From the NCBI GenBank assembly GCA_030562195.1, contig CM060199.1, forward strand, positions 42,350,722-42,414,721: 64,000 bases of DNA. Direction: 5' to 3'. The notes beneath the pieces are model-generated. The model did not search any database, was not told where the DNA came from, and saw nothing but the letters and a program-made list of their open reading frames with translations. Numbering within the stretch: position 1 is the first letter of the stretch; each line of letters starts with the position of its first letter. Made by a program: the position numbers and the translations under genes. The stretch comes from Nipponacmea schrenckii. Lineage: Eukaryota > Mollusca > Gastropoda > Lottiidae. This document shows positions 35,048 through 44,806 of this stretch, piece by piece.

Positions 35048-35259
35048 TAAAAATCACTTTAATGTAGACGAACGGTTTACCGATAACATCTTAAGAGACA
35101 CAAGGACTCTTGGGTTAACAAATCGGTTTTACCGACGGCTCCATCTATGACCTTCTTCTCTCGGCCAATTCCGAGTTTTACCGACAAATTCAAATAACGA
35201 ACAGCTTACCAATAACAAGTGTATCGATTAACCAATCGGTTTTACAGAAAACTCCAGTC
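35048..35259. repeat. hAT-type interior segment
   Basis: Contains ACAAATCGGTTTTACCGACGGCTCC and CGAGTTTTACCGACAAATTC, related to 32590-32690 and 52440-52640. It breaks off near CAGTCATAACC, where LINE-B starts; the matching continuation resumes at 52352. Confidence 0.6.
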
Positions 35260-35324
35260 ATAACCAATTAATACATATTGATTTGTAAAGTGAATAAATA
35301 TACTTTGGAAATGTGCCTGCTGAT

Positions 35325-35715
35325 GTAAATGGTATTATTTGTGCCTAGTTTTAAAAGAAATCGGTGAGAATCGTATTTTTCTAACTTCAATTGTGAAATA
35401 ATTTCAACCACTATTGACAATCACTCACCTAGTGTTTACGATTCACGGGACACTGAGATTTATTTTCGACATACAGGTGAGGAACTTATTATTTGAAAAA
35501 TGACTAACATGCCTCTTTTAATAATTTGACATTATCTGTGCCTAGAAGAAACCGGTGAGAATCATACTTTTCTAACTTCAATTGTGAAATAATTTCAACC
35601 ACTACTGACAATCACTCACCTAGTGTATACGATTCAAGGGACATTGTGACTTATTTTTCGATATACAGGTGAGAAACTTATTATTAGAATATTGACATAC
35701 CTGTCTTTTTAAATT
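35325..35715 (+). repeat. two 5' repeat units (about 180 bp) of LINE-B
   Basis: TCTAACTTCAATTGTGAAAT ... ATACAGGTGAGGAACTTATT occurs at about 35377-35500 and again at 35573-35690, each preceded by GTGCCTAG...GAAA(T/C)CGGTGAGAATC. They lie directly upstream of the ORF1 ATG (35725), in the place of the promoter monomers of some L1-like elements. Confidence 0.75.
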
Positions 35716-36503
35716 GTAAGACGATGTCAGCAAAAAAAAGTGCAATCGACACTGCCACGCACGACAACCAGGGGAAGTAGTAGGAAACCCGAAAATCTCA
35801 ACTCCTCATCTGACGAAACATCGCCGGAGCTGGACAAGATAAATAACTCTCTTGATAAAATTACAAAACGAATTGGGGACATGATAACATCTTCACAGCT
35901 CGACAGTACCTTAAAAATGTTCCTCAATAACTGAGATCAGAGAAGAAATTAGAACGGAAATCCTCGAAACATTAAAATTAGATAAAATCGAAATCCAGGC
36001 ACAAATTAACTCTTTAAAAGAAGAGAGCGATCGTCTCAAGATAAAAGTTGAAGAAATGACAAGCGAGATTGAACAAATTAAGGAATTGGCCCACGAAGCT
36101 ATTCAAGTTGGGAACCGAAATGAGCAGTATTAGCGCAAGTTCAATATAAAACTTCTTGGCATAAGGGAAAAACCAAATGAAGACCTCAAAGAAGAAATAA
36201 AACGCATCTCTATGACGTATGCGAACGTTAGGATTGGTGATAGAGATATAGTCGCAGCACATAGAATACCCTCCTCGAAAACATCCTCCCCTAAACCTAT
36301 TATATTGAAATGATTGAAGTCTGAGACCAGAACAGAGCTGATGCGTGAACGCCAGATTTTCAAAACAAATGGCATACTTCTGTTCGATGATGTTACACGC
36401 CGAAACCTACAACTGATCAATCGTCTAAAAAATATGTTGAAGTGCATGGTATTTCAACGGAAATGTTCACTTCAAAACGATTCATAACGATAGATGGACA
36501 TGT
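35716..36503 (+). pseudogene. LINE-B ORF1, copy 1, cut by Gypsy-2
   Basis: ATG at 35725 is followed by an A-run and a frameshift, then a Ser/Thr-rich leader (RTTTRGSSRKPENL), a coiled coil (LKEESDRLKIKVEEMTSEIEQI), and an RRM-like domain starting FNIKLLGIREKPNEDLK, as in L1 ORF1p. Stops occur after NRNEQY (36131) and PIILK (36313), and one indel lies near 35920. The copy ends at GATGGACATGT, where the Gypsy-2 LTR begins. The same stops are present in copy 2. Confidence 0.82.
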
Positions 36504-36736
36504 TGTTGGCACCATGGTTGGGGGTTTGGTTTGGTGCAACTTAAAGTCATAAATATAGAATTATCATCATTTAATTAACAAAATATATACAGCACGTGTG
36601 TGATACTCAACAAAACGAAAAACAAGCATGAACTAAACTTCTTAGTTTCGTATAAACTTTTTGTATAAAATAGAGTTTTCTCCCTTAGACCATAAACGAC
36701 AAATCGATAGACTCATTATTAAGCTGATATACAACA
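36504..36736 (-). repeat. Gypsy-2 3' LTR, 233 bp (predicted)
   Basis: On the minus strand it starts TGTTGTATATCAGC and ends GTGCCAACA, a TGTTG/CAACA inverted pair. It follows a purine-rich tract (GTGGGGCGGA, complement of 36737-36746) that fits a polypurine primer. Only one LTR is in the window, so the limits rest on these signals. Confidence 0.65.
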
Positions 36737-37409
36737 TCCGCCCCACAAAAATAAAATTGGATCACAATTTTACATGAGTCTATTGATTTGTAGGAATGAA
36801 AGAAAATGACTAGTAACTGTAAACAACAAAATATTGGATTGATACAATTGTGAAATGACTAATAACTAATAGGCTATATTAATATTAGAGTAATGTCCAA
36901 ATGACTGTTACATAAGTAATATAAGATAATACAACTAGTCCAAATGACTGTAATATAAGTATAACTCTAAATATTTATAGGTAGATGAAGAATGGCTGAC
37001 ATTAGGAATACAATAACAAATGCTGTCTAATAAATAATGAACCACCATTAGAAATGAAGTGCATTACAATGACACTTTCAACTTAAGGAAACATTATAAT
37101 TATATAACAGATTTATGCATTGAAAACTAAATAACATTCTACAAATCCAATAAAATATTAATGAGAAAATTTACAAGAAAACATTATCCCAACCTTTGCA
37201 AACATAATAAGACAGAGACTCTGAAATTTTAGATGTCAACAAACAGATTAATCTATGCGACATACTCTATTAAGAGAACTTCTACAAATCTAGTTATACA
37301 AAAGGTATATGAATGAAAGAACTTATTTCAATATTTCAACTTAAAACCTTGAAAAAAAAAAAAAAAAAAAAAAATTTAAAATACTAACATTGAAAAATTA
37401 GAAAAATAT
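36737..37409 (-). other. Gypsy-2 non-coding region between pol and LTR
   Basis: A+T-rich, without coding potential. Contains a run of about 24 A on the plus strand (37351-37374). A segment around TCCAAATGACTGT... ATAAG is repeated at 36896 and 36940. Confidence 0.6.
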
Positions 37410-40010
37410 TTAGGTATATGCAAAAGGAGGAGGATTATCTTTTACATATTGCTTAGCTTTGGCATTAAGACGGTCTGGGTCAAGCCAAATTGCATTTTGA
37501 GCAGGTTCGCCAACTATTTGGACTAAATATTGAAGTCCAGTATTAGTACGCCGCTGAGCTAATACTTTTTTCACTTTCTGATTGTCAGATTCAGATAAAG
37601 ACACATCGGACGGATTGACAAAAGTAGTGTCATTGTATCTGATAGGTTTACGAACATTACGCTTTGGTCTAATTCTATCCACAGAAGGTTGTACACAGTC
37701 TTTTTTAGTAGGTGTCACATTAGGATGAAGGATAGGATCAGTCTGACATTCTCGAGACACAAGTACACTTGTAGGTTGTCTGTCTATAACTTTGAAGAAG
37801 TTCGTAGGTGAAGGCATACGTATGTGAGCTGGTTTAATTCTATCAACATGAATTGATTTTGGAAATGTTTTTATACCATTTGGATCGGTTAGCAAAACCA
37901 TATGATCAGTTGGATGTGAAGCAATAACAAAAGGAACCATATACTGGTGTCTAAGTTTCTTAGCTGGTTGATTGCTTTCATCACGCAAATAGACATAATC
38001 ACCTTTTGTAAAATTCGTAACCGATTTCTTCTGATTGGCATATGTCATCATGTTGCCTTGTGATTTCTCCAAATTATGAAGTACATTGGTACGAATGTCC
38101 TGTAACTGAGATGATTTACGTTGAAGGAATGTTTGAACATCAGCTGGTACTGAATGTAATGAATCCACATGATTGACCAATGGAAATTTTGGTCTTTGTC
38201 CAAATAGGATTTCAAATGGGGAATAACCGAGACTTGTATTAACGGAATTGTTCATAGCAAATATAATGCAAGGTAAATAAAAATCCCAATTAGAGGCTTT
38301 ACTATTCATATATGGGGTTAAATGAGAAGCAATAGTCAAGTGAGTACGTTCACACGCTCCTAAGCAATGGTGAATGAAAGCAGGAGTAAACTGCTGAGAA
38401 ATCTGTAACATTTCACATAATCGTTGAGTAACAACAGCAGTAAATTCTGAACCTTGATCAGTAATTAATGTACTGCAAACACCAAAAGTACAAAATAAAT
38501 GGAATAAACACTCTGAAACAGTCATAGCATCCTTGCTAGAAATTGGTTGAGCATAGCTATACTTTGAAAACATGTCAATAGCTGTAAAAACATAGCAATA
38601 TCCATTAGGTGTTAAAGGTAGAGGTCCAAACAAATCGATCTGCCATACAGTAAACGGAGCAGTAGGAGTCTGGTATGCAACAATCTTATTCTTAACATGG
38701 ATCTTCGTAATTTTTCGAGCTTGGCATTCGTGACATGACTTTACATAATCACCTACAATTGTGGGTAAACGATCAAAGTAATAATGCTGTCTGATACGAT
38801 CTACTGTGTCCTGAATACCACCATGACCAGATAATGGGGAATCATGAAACAATTTCAAAACTTCAGGTAACAAATTATGTGGTACAACTAATTGATATTG
38901 GTCCATATTCTTTGTTCTTTTCGATTTGGCTATTCGGGAATGAAAAAGTAATCCATCAAATAGAGCATAGTCGGACTGCTTTATTAAGATTTCGCGAGAT
39001 AACCTCTGTGAACGTGGCATTGTACCATTCTCAAGATAATTGATAATAGGTATAAGAGTAACATCACTTCGCTGAGATTCGAAAATACATCTGGAAGTCA
39101 TATCAAGATGAACATCTTTACAAGTTTTCTTTTCATTGAGTAGTTCTAGTTCAGAATCGTTGGGAGATGAATCGGAAATTAACTGGGATGTTGAATCAAA
39201 ATCGACATTGGCGTCAACTTCAGCAGCCAGAGCGTGATTAGGATTACCATTATCCTGTTTAACTGGATGTGTCTCAGTGTTGAATGATGATGATGTGGTT
39301 CGAGAAGATCGCCTTTTACGTGGTTTAATAACTGGATCATGGTTGTCTTCCGTGTCTGCATCATAAACATCATCTGAGACGGAGTGATGAATACATTGAA
39401 CAACAGGAAAAACGGTTTCAATTTTATTATCTTGAATAAATCGCACTTGAGTAGGTTTCTCAGGCACATATTCGAAAAAAGGATCATCCTCATTAGGACT
39501 GGAGGTTAATTGCTCTGGAAACACATCCATACGCGAAAGCGCATCTGGAACATACATTTTTGTTCCAGGTTTATACACAACATCATAGTCAAAAGATTGC
39601 AAAATAGTCAACCACCTGTCATAAATTGCTCCACGAAACTGTTTCTGATGTAAGGAGCGCAAAGCTTGATGGTCCGTTTCAATAATAAAGTGTCTACCAC
39701 GTAAATATGAACTACAGTCTAATACACTTGTAACTACACCAAGTAGCTCTAATTTCGTGGGTCCATATGAACGCTGCCATTTTGTTAAGCCTTTCGATCC
39801 AAAACGCACAACACGCTCAAGTCCATCTTCATGTTTTTGAAGTAACATATATCCAATCCCACGACTACTTGTATCAACAGAAAGTTTAAAGTCTAAATCA
39901 AATCGGGGAAAGGCTAATGCATCAGATTCCTTTAGAGCTAATTTCAATTCTTGGAAGGCGATATTACACTCATTAGTCCAGTTAATGATAATGGGGTGAC
40001 GTAATTGCAC
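37410..40010 (-). CDS. Gypsy-2 pol, RNase H-integrase part
   Basis: An 866-residue open frame. RNase H spans about residues 30-160 (SVDTSSRGIGYMLL, ELLGVV, IETDHQAL, DALSRM). A variable linker follows. The integrase zinc finger is near residues 395-435 (HDSPLSGHGG ... CHECQARK). The DDE core has WQIDLFGPL, TLITDQGSEF and GACERTH, with all three acidic residues visible. NSVNTSLGYSPFEILFGQ and a basic C-terminal chromatin-side region end the protein. It is joined to the RT frame by a frameshift near 40000, so the RT-RNase H connection is broken in this copy. Catalyses RNA-strand removal and DNA insertion. Unusually well preserved compared with Gypsy-1. Confidence 0.9.
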   Translation of the reverse strand: MQLRHPIIINWTNECNIAFQELKLALKESDALAFPRFDLDFKLSVDTSSRGIGYMLLQKHEDGLERVVRFGSKGLTKWQRSYGPTKLELLGVVTSVLDCSSYLRGRHFIIETDHQALRSLHQKQFRGAIYDRWLTILQSFDYDVVYKPGTKMYVPDALSRMDVFPEQLTSSPNEDDPFFEYVPEKPTQVRFIQDNKIETVFPVVQCIHHSVSDDVYDADTEDNHDPVIKPRKRRSSRTTSSSFNTETHPVKQDNGNPNHALAAEVDANVDFDSTSQLISDSSPNDSELELLNEKKTCKDVHLDMTSRCIFESQRSDVTLIPIINYLENGTMPRSQRLSREILIKQSDYALFDGLLFHSRIAKSKRTKNMDQYQLVVPHNLLPEVLKLFHDSPLSGHGGIQDTVDRIRQHYYFDRLPTIVGDYVKSCHECQARKITKIHVKNKIVAYQTPTAPFTVWQIDLFGPLPLTPNGYCYVFTAIDMFSKYSYAQPISSKDAMTVSECLFHLFCTFGVCSTLITDQGSEFTAVVTQRLCEMLQISQQFTPAFIHHCLGACERTHLTIASHLTPYMNSKASNWDFYLPCIIFAMNNSVNTSLGYSPFEILFGQRPKFPLVNHVDSLHSVPADVQTFLQRKSSQLQDIRTNVLHNLEKSQGNMMTYANQKKSVTNFTKGDYVYLRDESNQPAKKLRHQYMVPFVIASHPTDHMVLLTDPNGIKTFPKSIHVDRIKPAHIRMPSPTNFFKVIDRQPTSVLVSRECQTDPILHPNVTPTKKDCVQPSVDRIRPKRNVRKPIRYNDTTFVNPSDVSLSESDNQKVKKVLAQRRTNTGLQYLVQIVGEPAQNAIWLDPDRLNAKAKQYVKDNPPPFAYT

Positions 40011-41796
40011 TATAGTTTTTAATAAATTTTCGGAACCAATTAAACATTCCTAAAACACGTTGTAGGGATTTCCGAGATTGTGGAATACTATGATTTATTA
40101 ATATTTCCACACGATCACTGGGTGGTCTAATACCATCACGTGAAATTTCATGTCCAAGAAAAATGCATTTACTTTGGGCAAAAGCACATTTTCGTGGACC
40201 TAATTTTAAACCAGCCTGTCTTAATCGCCCTAAAACCTCCTTAATATCATTAACATGTTGTTCAATGGTATCAGATATAATACAAATATCATCTAGGTAA
40301 CATAATACAGACATAAAAGTAAGGCCACTTAAAATTTTATCCATTAACAACTGAAAAGAATTAGGTGCGGTCCGTAGTCCCATAGGAAGTCGAAGGAACT
40401 TAAAAGTGCCATAACAAGTGTTAAAAGCGGTATACTTCTGTGAATCCTCTGAAATGGGTAATTGGAAAAAACCAGAAGATAAATCAAGAGATGTAATATA
40501 ATTGGGAGTAAATTTTGAAAATGACTCAGTAAGATCCTGTAGATCCGGAATAGTATACCGAAAATCTTTAGTCTGTGTATTTAAATATCGGAAATCACAA
40601 CAAAATCTATAAGAATTTAAACTAGTTTCCTTGGTGATATTATTGGGATCTAATTTAGGTTTGTTACGTTTGGAAACTAATACTATAGGACTCGTTATGG
40701 GCACTTCTTCATTCTCCGATACAGAAGCAATAATACCTTGCTCTAACAAGTGATCTAACTGATGACGTAAGACCGTTTTTTTATCTGGAGGTAATCGATA
40801 TGGACGTTGATGCTTTGATACAGCATCAGACTTAAGCTGAATTGTATGCTCAACAAGATGGGTGACTCCCAGTCCAGGATTATCATCAGTTACAAAAATA
40901 TCTCTAAATGTATACAAACAATCAAGAATCTTTTTACGATTAATGGGAGACAACTCAGGATTTAAATTAAAGATAGACTGATCAAGCTCAGAAAGGTCAC
41001 TTTCACACTTAACATTGTCATTTATATTGTCACCTTCAGGTTGTAAATTAGAACAAGAAATAATATCATATGAATTATCAATACACTTAAATGTAGCTAA
41101 AACTGAACCTTTACGTACATGAATAGTTTCATTACTAGGGTTCAAAATCTTTACAGGTATAGAGTGGTGCAAATTACAAGAAACAAGTGCTCTAGAAACA
41201 AATAAACCTTTGTTTAAAAGTTCAATATGGGCTTCACAAACGCCTTGAATACCGATGTCAACACTATTACCTAATTCACCTTTTACAATAACCTCTGATC
41301 TCGGACTAATATCAAAACTTAAACTACTTCTAACTTTAACATTAGTTTTAACATTACGTAATACAGTAGCTTCTGCAAAATTAATAATAATACCATTATC
41401 ATTCATGTATTTGGTACCTAATAATAAGGGATGCAAAGCATGTTCAAATATATAAACAGTAATACTTGTCATTTTAGAACCTTGCACCTTAATTTGAATA
41501 TCTGCTGTACCATATACAGGAATACTTGTGCCATTAGCTAGTCTGACAGTATCAGAACAGGGCACAAAATTACTTATAATGGATACTGGTAATGAAAGAT
41601 AAAATTCTTTAGACATAACATTAATAGAACTGCCTGTATCAAGTAAGGCTGAAACACGCAAAAAGCCAATGAAAACATATATATAAAGAAAAGACTTATC
41701 TATCTTAGCGCACATAGTAACATTGTCATTGTTGTCAATACTAAATTTGCCTGAGGGTGGCGCAATAAGCTCAGGCTCAGTCAGTTTAAAGTACAC
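39982..41796 (-). CDS. Gypsy-2 pol, protease-reverse transcriptase part
   Basis: A 604-residue frame. The aspartic protease is near residues 38-60 (LDTGSSINVMS). A segment resembling HTIQLKSDAVSKHQRPYRLPPDK opens the RT, followed by ITSPIVLVSKRN, FCCDFRYLN, SLDLSSGFFQLPI, FLRLPMGLRTAPNSFQ and the catalytic CYLDDI, then CIFLGHEISRDG. The frame stops shortly after NYSAITSP at 39982. The expected linker before the RNase H domain is shortened, so a deletion of a length not divisible by three is likely. Entry is probably by a -1 frameshift from gag at 41784-41790, since no upstream ATG is needed. Confidence 0.92.
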   Translation of the reverse strand: MYFKLTEPELIAPPSGKFSIDNNDNVTMCAKIDKSFLYIYVFIGFLRVSALLDTGSSINVMSKEFYLSLPVSIISNFVPCSDTVRLANGTSIPVYGTADIQIKVQGSKMTSITVYIFEHALHPLLLGTKYMNDNGIIINFAEATVLRNVKTNVKVRSSLSFDISPRSEVIVKGELGNSVDIGIQGVCEAHIELLNKGLFVSRALVSCNLHHSIPVKILNPSNETIHVRKGSVLATFKCIDNSYDIISCSNLQPEGDNINDNVKCESDLSELDQSIFNLNPELSPINRKKILDCLYTFRDIFVTDDNPGLGVTHLVEHTIQLKSDAVSKHQRPYRLPPDKKTVLRHQLDHLLEQGIIASVSENEEVPITSPIVLVSKRNKPKLDPNNITKETSLNSYRFCCDFRYLNTQTKDFRYTIPDLQDLTESFSKFTPNYITSLDLSSGFFQLPISEDSQKYTAFNTCYGTFKFLRLPMGLRTAPNSFQLLMDKILSGLTFMSVLCYLDDICIISDTIEQHVNDIKEVLGRLRQAGLKLGPRKCAFAQSKCIFLGHEISRDGIRPPSDRVEILINHSIPQSRKSLQRVLGMFNWFRKFIKNYSAITSPHYH

Positions 41797-42247
41797 TTAT
41801 CAGCAAGATGTTCTGGTGAATTACACAATTGACACATAGCAACACTTTTCTTATTTCTATTAAAAGTACGACATGATTTAGCATCATGGCCCATTTGATG
41901 ACATAATTGACATTCAATACTTGGCTGAGAATCCCCTGTAGCTGTCCAATTGCAAGCTGGTCTGACATGTCCAACTCCGGAACATTTGAAACAGGTCCTA
42001 ACAGAGGTAGCTTTACGTTGGAATGTAGGAGACTGGTTGTTGTGAACAGGAGGGTTTTCATTACGATTTACAGCCAATACTTCTTGGGTGTTAGGTTGAG
42101 TTAGAAAATGGTTTTGCTGTCGATAGCCATGAGCCTCACCAATTTTCGATGAATGTAAGATCTGGCGGAACGTTGGATCATGACCAGCCTGTGTGCGGAC
42201 AAAAAATGCTAGTTGAGGTGGTAGACATCGTATAAATTTAGACCATA
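41781..42247 (-). CDS. Gypsy-2 gag, C-terminal part with three zinc knuckles
   Basis: The partial gag reads IWSKFIRCLPPQLAFFVRTQ (end of the capsid region), then a Gln/Asn-rich linker and three CCHC boxes: CFKCSGVGHVRPAC, CQLCHQMGHDAKSC and CQLCNSPEHLADKC. These nucleocapsid-type fingers bind the element RNA. The frame is open to a TGA directly after the slippery heptamer. The N-terminus is lost at the junction with LINE-B copy 2; the first dozen or so codons of the open frame above 42247 are LINE-B sequence and not gag. Confidence 0.88.
41784..41790 (-). promoter_or_regulatory. -1 ribosomal frameshift heptamer TTTAAAC at the gag-pol overlap
   Basis: In the gag frame the codons are ACT TTA AAC TGA, so T-TTA-AAC is in the X-XXY-YYZ register. 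A -1 slip reads TTT AAA CTG and enters the protease-RT frame, which overlaps gag by 16 bases. This is one of the strongest known eukaryotic slippery sites. I cannot test for a downstream pseudoknot. Confidence 0.75.
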
Positions 42248-43198
42248 TTTCTAACTTCAATTGTGAAATAATTTCAACCACTACTGACAATCACTCACCT
42301 AGTGTATACGATTCAAGGGACATTGTGACTTATTTTTCGATATACAGTGAGAAACTTATTATTAGAATATTGACATACCTGTCTTTTTAAATTGTAAGAC
42401 GATGTCAGCAAAAAAAAGTGCAATCGACACTGCCACGCACGACAACCAGGGGAAGTAGTAGGAAACCCGAAAATCTCAACTCCTCATCTGACGAAACATC
42501 GCCGGAGCTGGACAAGATAAATAACTCTCTTGATAAAATTACAAAACGAATTGGGGACATGATAACATCTTCACAGCTCGACAGTACCTTAAAAATTTCC
42601 TCAATAACTGAGATCAGAGAAGAAATTAGAACGGAAATCCTCGAAACATTAAAATTAGATAAAATCGAAATCCAGGCACAAATTAACTCTTTAAAAGAAG
42701 AGAGCGATCGTCTCAAGATAAAAGTTGAAGAAATGACAAGCGAGATTGAACAAATTAAGGAATTGGCCCACGAAGCTATTCAAGTTGGGAACCGAAATGA
42801 GCAGTATTAGCGCAAGTTCAATATAAAACTTCTTGGCATAAGGGAAAAACCAAATGAAGACCTCAAAGAAGAAATAAAACGCATCTCTATGACGTATGCG
42901 AACGTTATGATTGGTGATAGAGATATAGTCGCAGCACATAGAATACCCTCCTCGAAAACATCCTCCCCTAAACCTATTATATTGAAATGATTGAAGTCTG
43001 AGACCAGAACAGAGCTGATGCGTGAACGCCAGATTTTCAAAACAAATGGCATACTTCTGTTCGATGATGTTACACGCCGAAACCTACAACTGATCAATCG
43101 TCTAAAAAATATGTTGAAGTGCATGGTATTTCAACGGAAATGTTCACTTCAAAACGATTCATAACGATAGATGGACATGTGATTTATTTGAGGATATA
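42248..43198 (+). pseudogene. LINE-B 5' repeat and ORF1, copy 2
   Basis: Starts abruptly inside the 5' repeat (TCTAACTTCAATTG) and is nearly identical to 35573-36503, including the A-run frameshift and both stops. Only a few differences are seen (one base lost at 42354 and two at about 42596; one substitution near 42908). It runs past the point where copy 1 is cut (GGACATGTGATTT) and on into LINE-B ORF2. One copy must therefore be a duplication or an alternative haplotype. Confidence 0.85.
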
Positions 43199-43594
43199 CA
43201 CAGTAAAATCCAGCGTCACGGATCTGAGAATAGAACTAATAGAAGACAAACGTAATGAAATAATCTTGTGAAATCGGACACGGTAAAATATGTGTAAATT
43301 ATACAATCTTAGACAGAGCTCAAGTGCAAAGTAAATTCTACCCTCAAGTAACTTTCAAAATTTGCACAATCTACACTTCTATTTATTTAGTACTGGTTTA
43401 CTGGTTTTACAACGCTTATGTTTTATTCTGTCGCCTAAATCATTATATATTGAATTTTCTAACACATACTATTTCAGATTGAATATTATGGAAATGTATG
43501 TTACAAGTACGGTTCAGATGACCCATTCATAATCATGATTATTTGTAGCTGTAATGTGCATGGTTTATATAGCTTTACTGTCTACTAATACAAA
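43199..43594 (+). other. LINE-B ORF1-ORF2 spacer and ORF1 tail
   Basis: The first part reads as a degraded ORF1 C-terminus. The rest is A+T-rich, without a recognisable domain, up to the ATG of the endonuclease frame. Confidence 0.5.
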
Positions 43595-43674
43595 ATGGTA
43601 GGAAATCTTAAAATCATTTCACTGAACTGCCGAGGTCTGGCCAATACTAAAAAGAGATTTGATGTCATAAATTA
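43595..43674 (+). pseudogene. LINE-B endonuclease, first part (before the LINE-A insertion)
   Basis: ATG at 43595 opens VGNLKIISLNCRGLANTKKR and DVIN, the first strand of an APE endonuclease (SxNxxGL block with catalytic Asn). It stops at the TAAATTA target duplication. After LINE-A and one duplication are removed, it continues in frame at 48649 (NYLKERAFDICFLQD). Confidence 0.85.
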
Positions 43675-43686
43675 GATTGGATGATT

Positions 43687-43697
43687 CAAGATGGCGG
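43687..43697 (+). promoter_or_regulatory. YY1-type site at +13 of LINE-A
   Basis: CAAGATGGCGG matches the YY1 consensus AAGATGGCGGC at 10 of 11 positions and lies 13-23 bases from the 5' end defined by the target duplication. Human L1 has a YY1 site in the same place, where it positions transcription initiation. The functional parallel is inferred. Confidence 0.6.
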
Positions 43698-43888
43698 ACG
43701 TGTAAAGTCGGACGTGAGAAGCTCTCTATACGTTGTGAAAAAAATCGTTTTGTGTGTTATTTCTTATTGGAAGTTTACTGAATGCAAAATGTGGATAATA
43801 TAGGACATAATATACTAAGAAGTAAGTTATCCATATGCTTATTTACTTCGCCAAAACGTTCTATTACTTCTAGAATTAAGTCTCCGTA

Positions 43889-44806
43889 ATGGGTCGCAAC
43901 AGGAATAACAACAATCGGGGTTCATCTAAAAGGGTTCGAATAAACAGTTCTAATGTTAGCGAAACTTCCGCTGAAATTATAGACAAATTATTGCAGGATG
44001 AGGACTCCTTGAATATTCTAATTAAAAGTTTATTGAAAAACGATAATGCAAAATCCAAAATATTGACCCATTTACAACCCGAAATTGTGAGAATCGTTAA
44101 TGATAGGATAAGTGTTCTCGATGACCGCATAGACGATTTAGAACAATACTCAAGACGGACTTGTTTAAAGTTGAGCGGTGTTCCCGAGAAGATTAACGAG
44201 GACACTGACCAAATTGCATTAGAGATAATCAACACTCACATTCTCAAACCTCTAGACATTTATATAACCATTAGTGACATTGGACGTACCCACCGAGTTG
44301 GCACTTTCAGACAAGGCCGCTGCAGGGACATAATAATAAGGTTCCTTAGTTACAGATGCCGTGCCCTTGTTTTTTCCAACAAGAGAAACCTTAAAAATGT
44401 GAATAATTATTCCGATAGAAAGCTATACATAAATGAAGCTCTTACTAAAAAGCGCTCGGAATTGTATAAATCAGCAAGGGACTTATACAGACAAAAACTT
44501 ATTTCTTCCTGCTGGACCTATGATGGAAGAATTCTTATAAAAACATTAAATAACACTATTACAAACATTAAATCAGTGTCCGAATTAGAGCTCATATCCG
44601 AACGAAATGAAAATCCGCCATCACGACAAAGGGATACAGATTCACATGATGCTGTACCAAACACATTATCAAGTAATCATATCAATAAAAGGTCACATAT
44701 TAATCACTACTTTCATCCAATCCAGCCAAATCCCACAACCTCAACGCCAAATCAGAATGGTACAAACACAGTTTTAGCGGATCCTAATCAAATTTTTCTT
44801 TCTTAA
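43889..44806 (+). CDS. LINE-A ORF1: coiled-coil/RRM-like RNA-binding protein
   Basis: Intact 305-codon frame from ATG 43889. A basic leader (RNRNNNNRGSSKRVR) is followed by a helical, probably coiled-coil segment ending DDRIDDLEQYSRRTCLKLSGVPE, the standard entry to an L1 ORF1p-type RRM. Next come IGRTHRVGTFRQGRCRDIIIRF, a NRNLKNVNNYSDRKLYINEALTKKR segment typical of the C-terminal domain, and a Pro/Asn-rich tail. It forms the RNA particle of the element. Its last residues (QIFLS) look like the first strand of the endonuclease, so the stop at 44804 may be the product of a small deletion and not the natural end. Confidence 0.88.
   Translation: MGRNRNNNNRGSSKRVRINSSNVSETSAEIIDKLLQDEDSLNILIKSLLKNDNAKSKILTHLQPEIVRIVNDRISVLDDRIDDLEQYSRRTCLKLSGVPEKINEDTDQIALEIINTHILKPLDIYITISDIGRTHRVGTFRQGRCRDIIIRFLSYRCRALVFSNKRNLKNVNNYSDRKLYINEALTKKRSELYKSARDLYRQKLISSCWTYDGRILIKTLNNTITNIKSVSELELISERNENPPSRQRDTDSHDAVPNTLSSNHINKRSHINHYFHPIQPNPTTSTPNQNGTNTVLADPNQIFLS

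Larger units (their letters stand above)
36504..42247 (-). mobile_element. Gypsy-2: Ty3/Gypsy LTR retrotransposon, 5'-truncated
   Basis: Minus-strand element with one LTR (36504-36736), a 3' non-coding region, pol in two overlapping frames, and the C-terminal part of gag. The 5' LTR, primer-binding site and gag N-terminus are absent: at 42247 the sequence switches to a second copy of LINE-B. The insertion point in LINE-B is GGACATGT; with only one end present, the target duplication cannot be checked. Confidence 0.85.
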
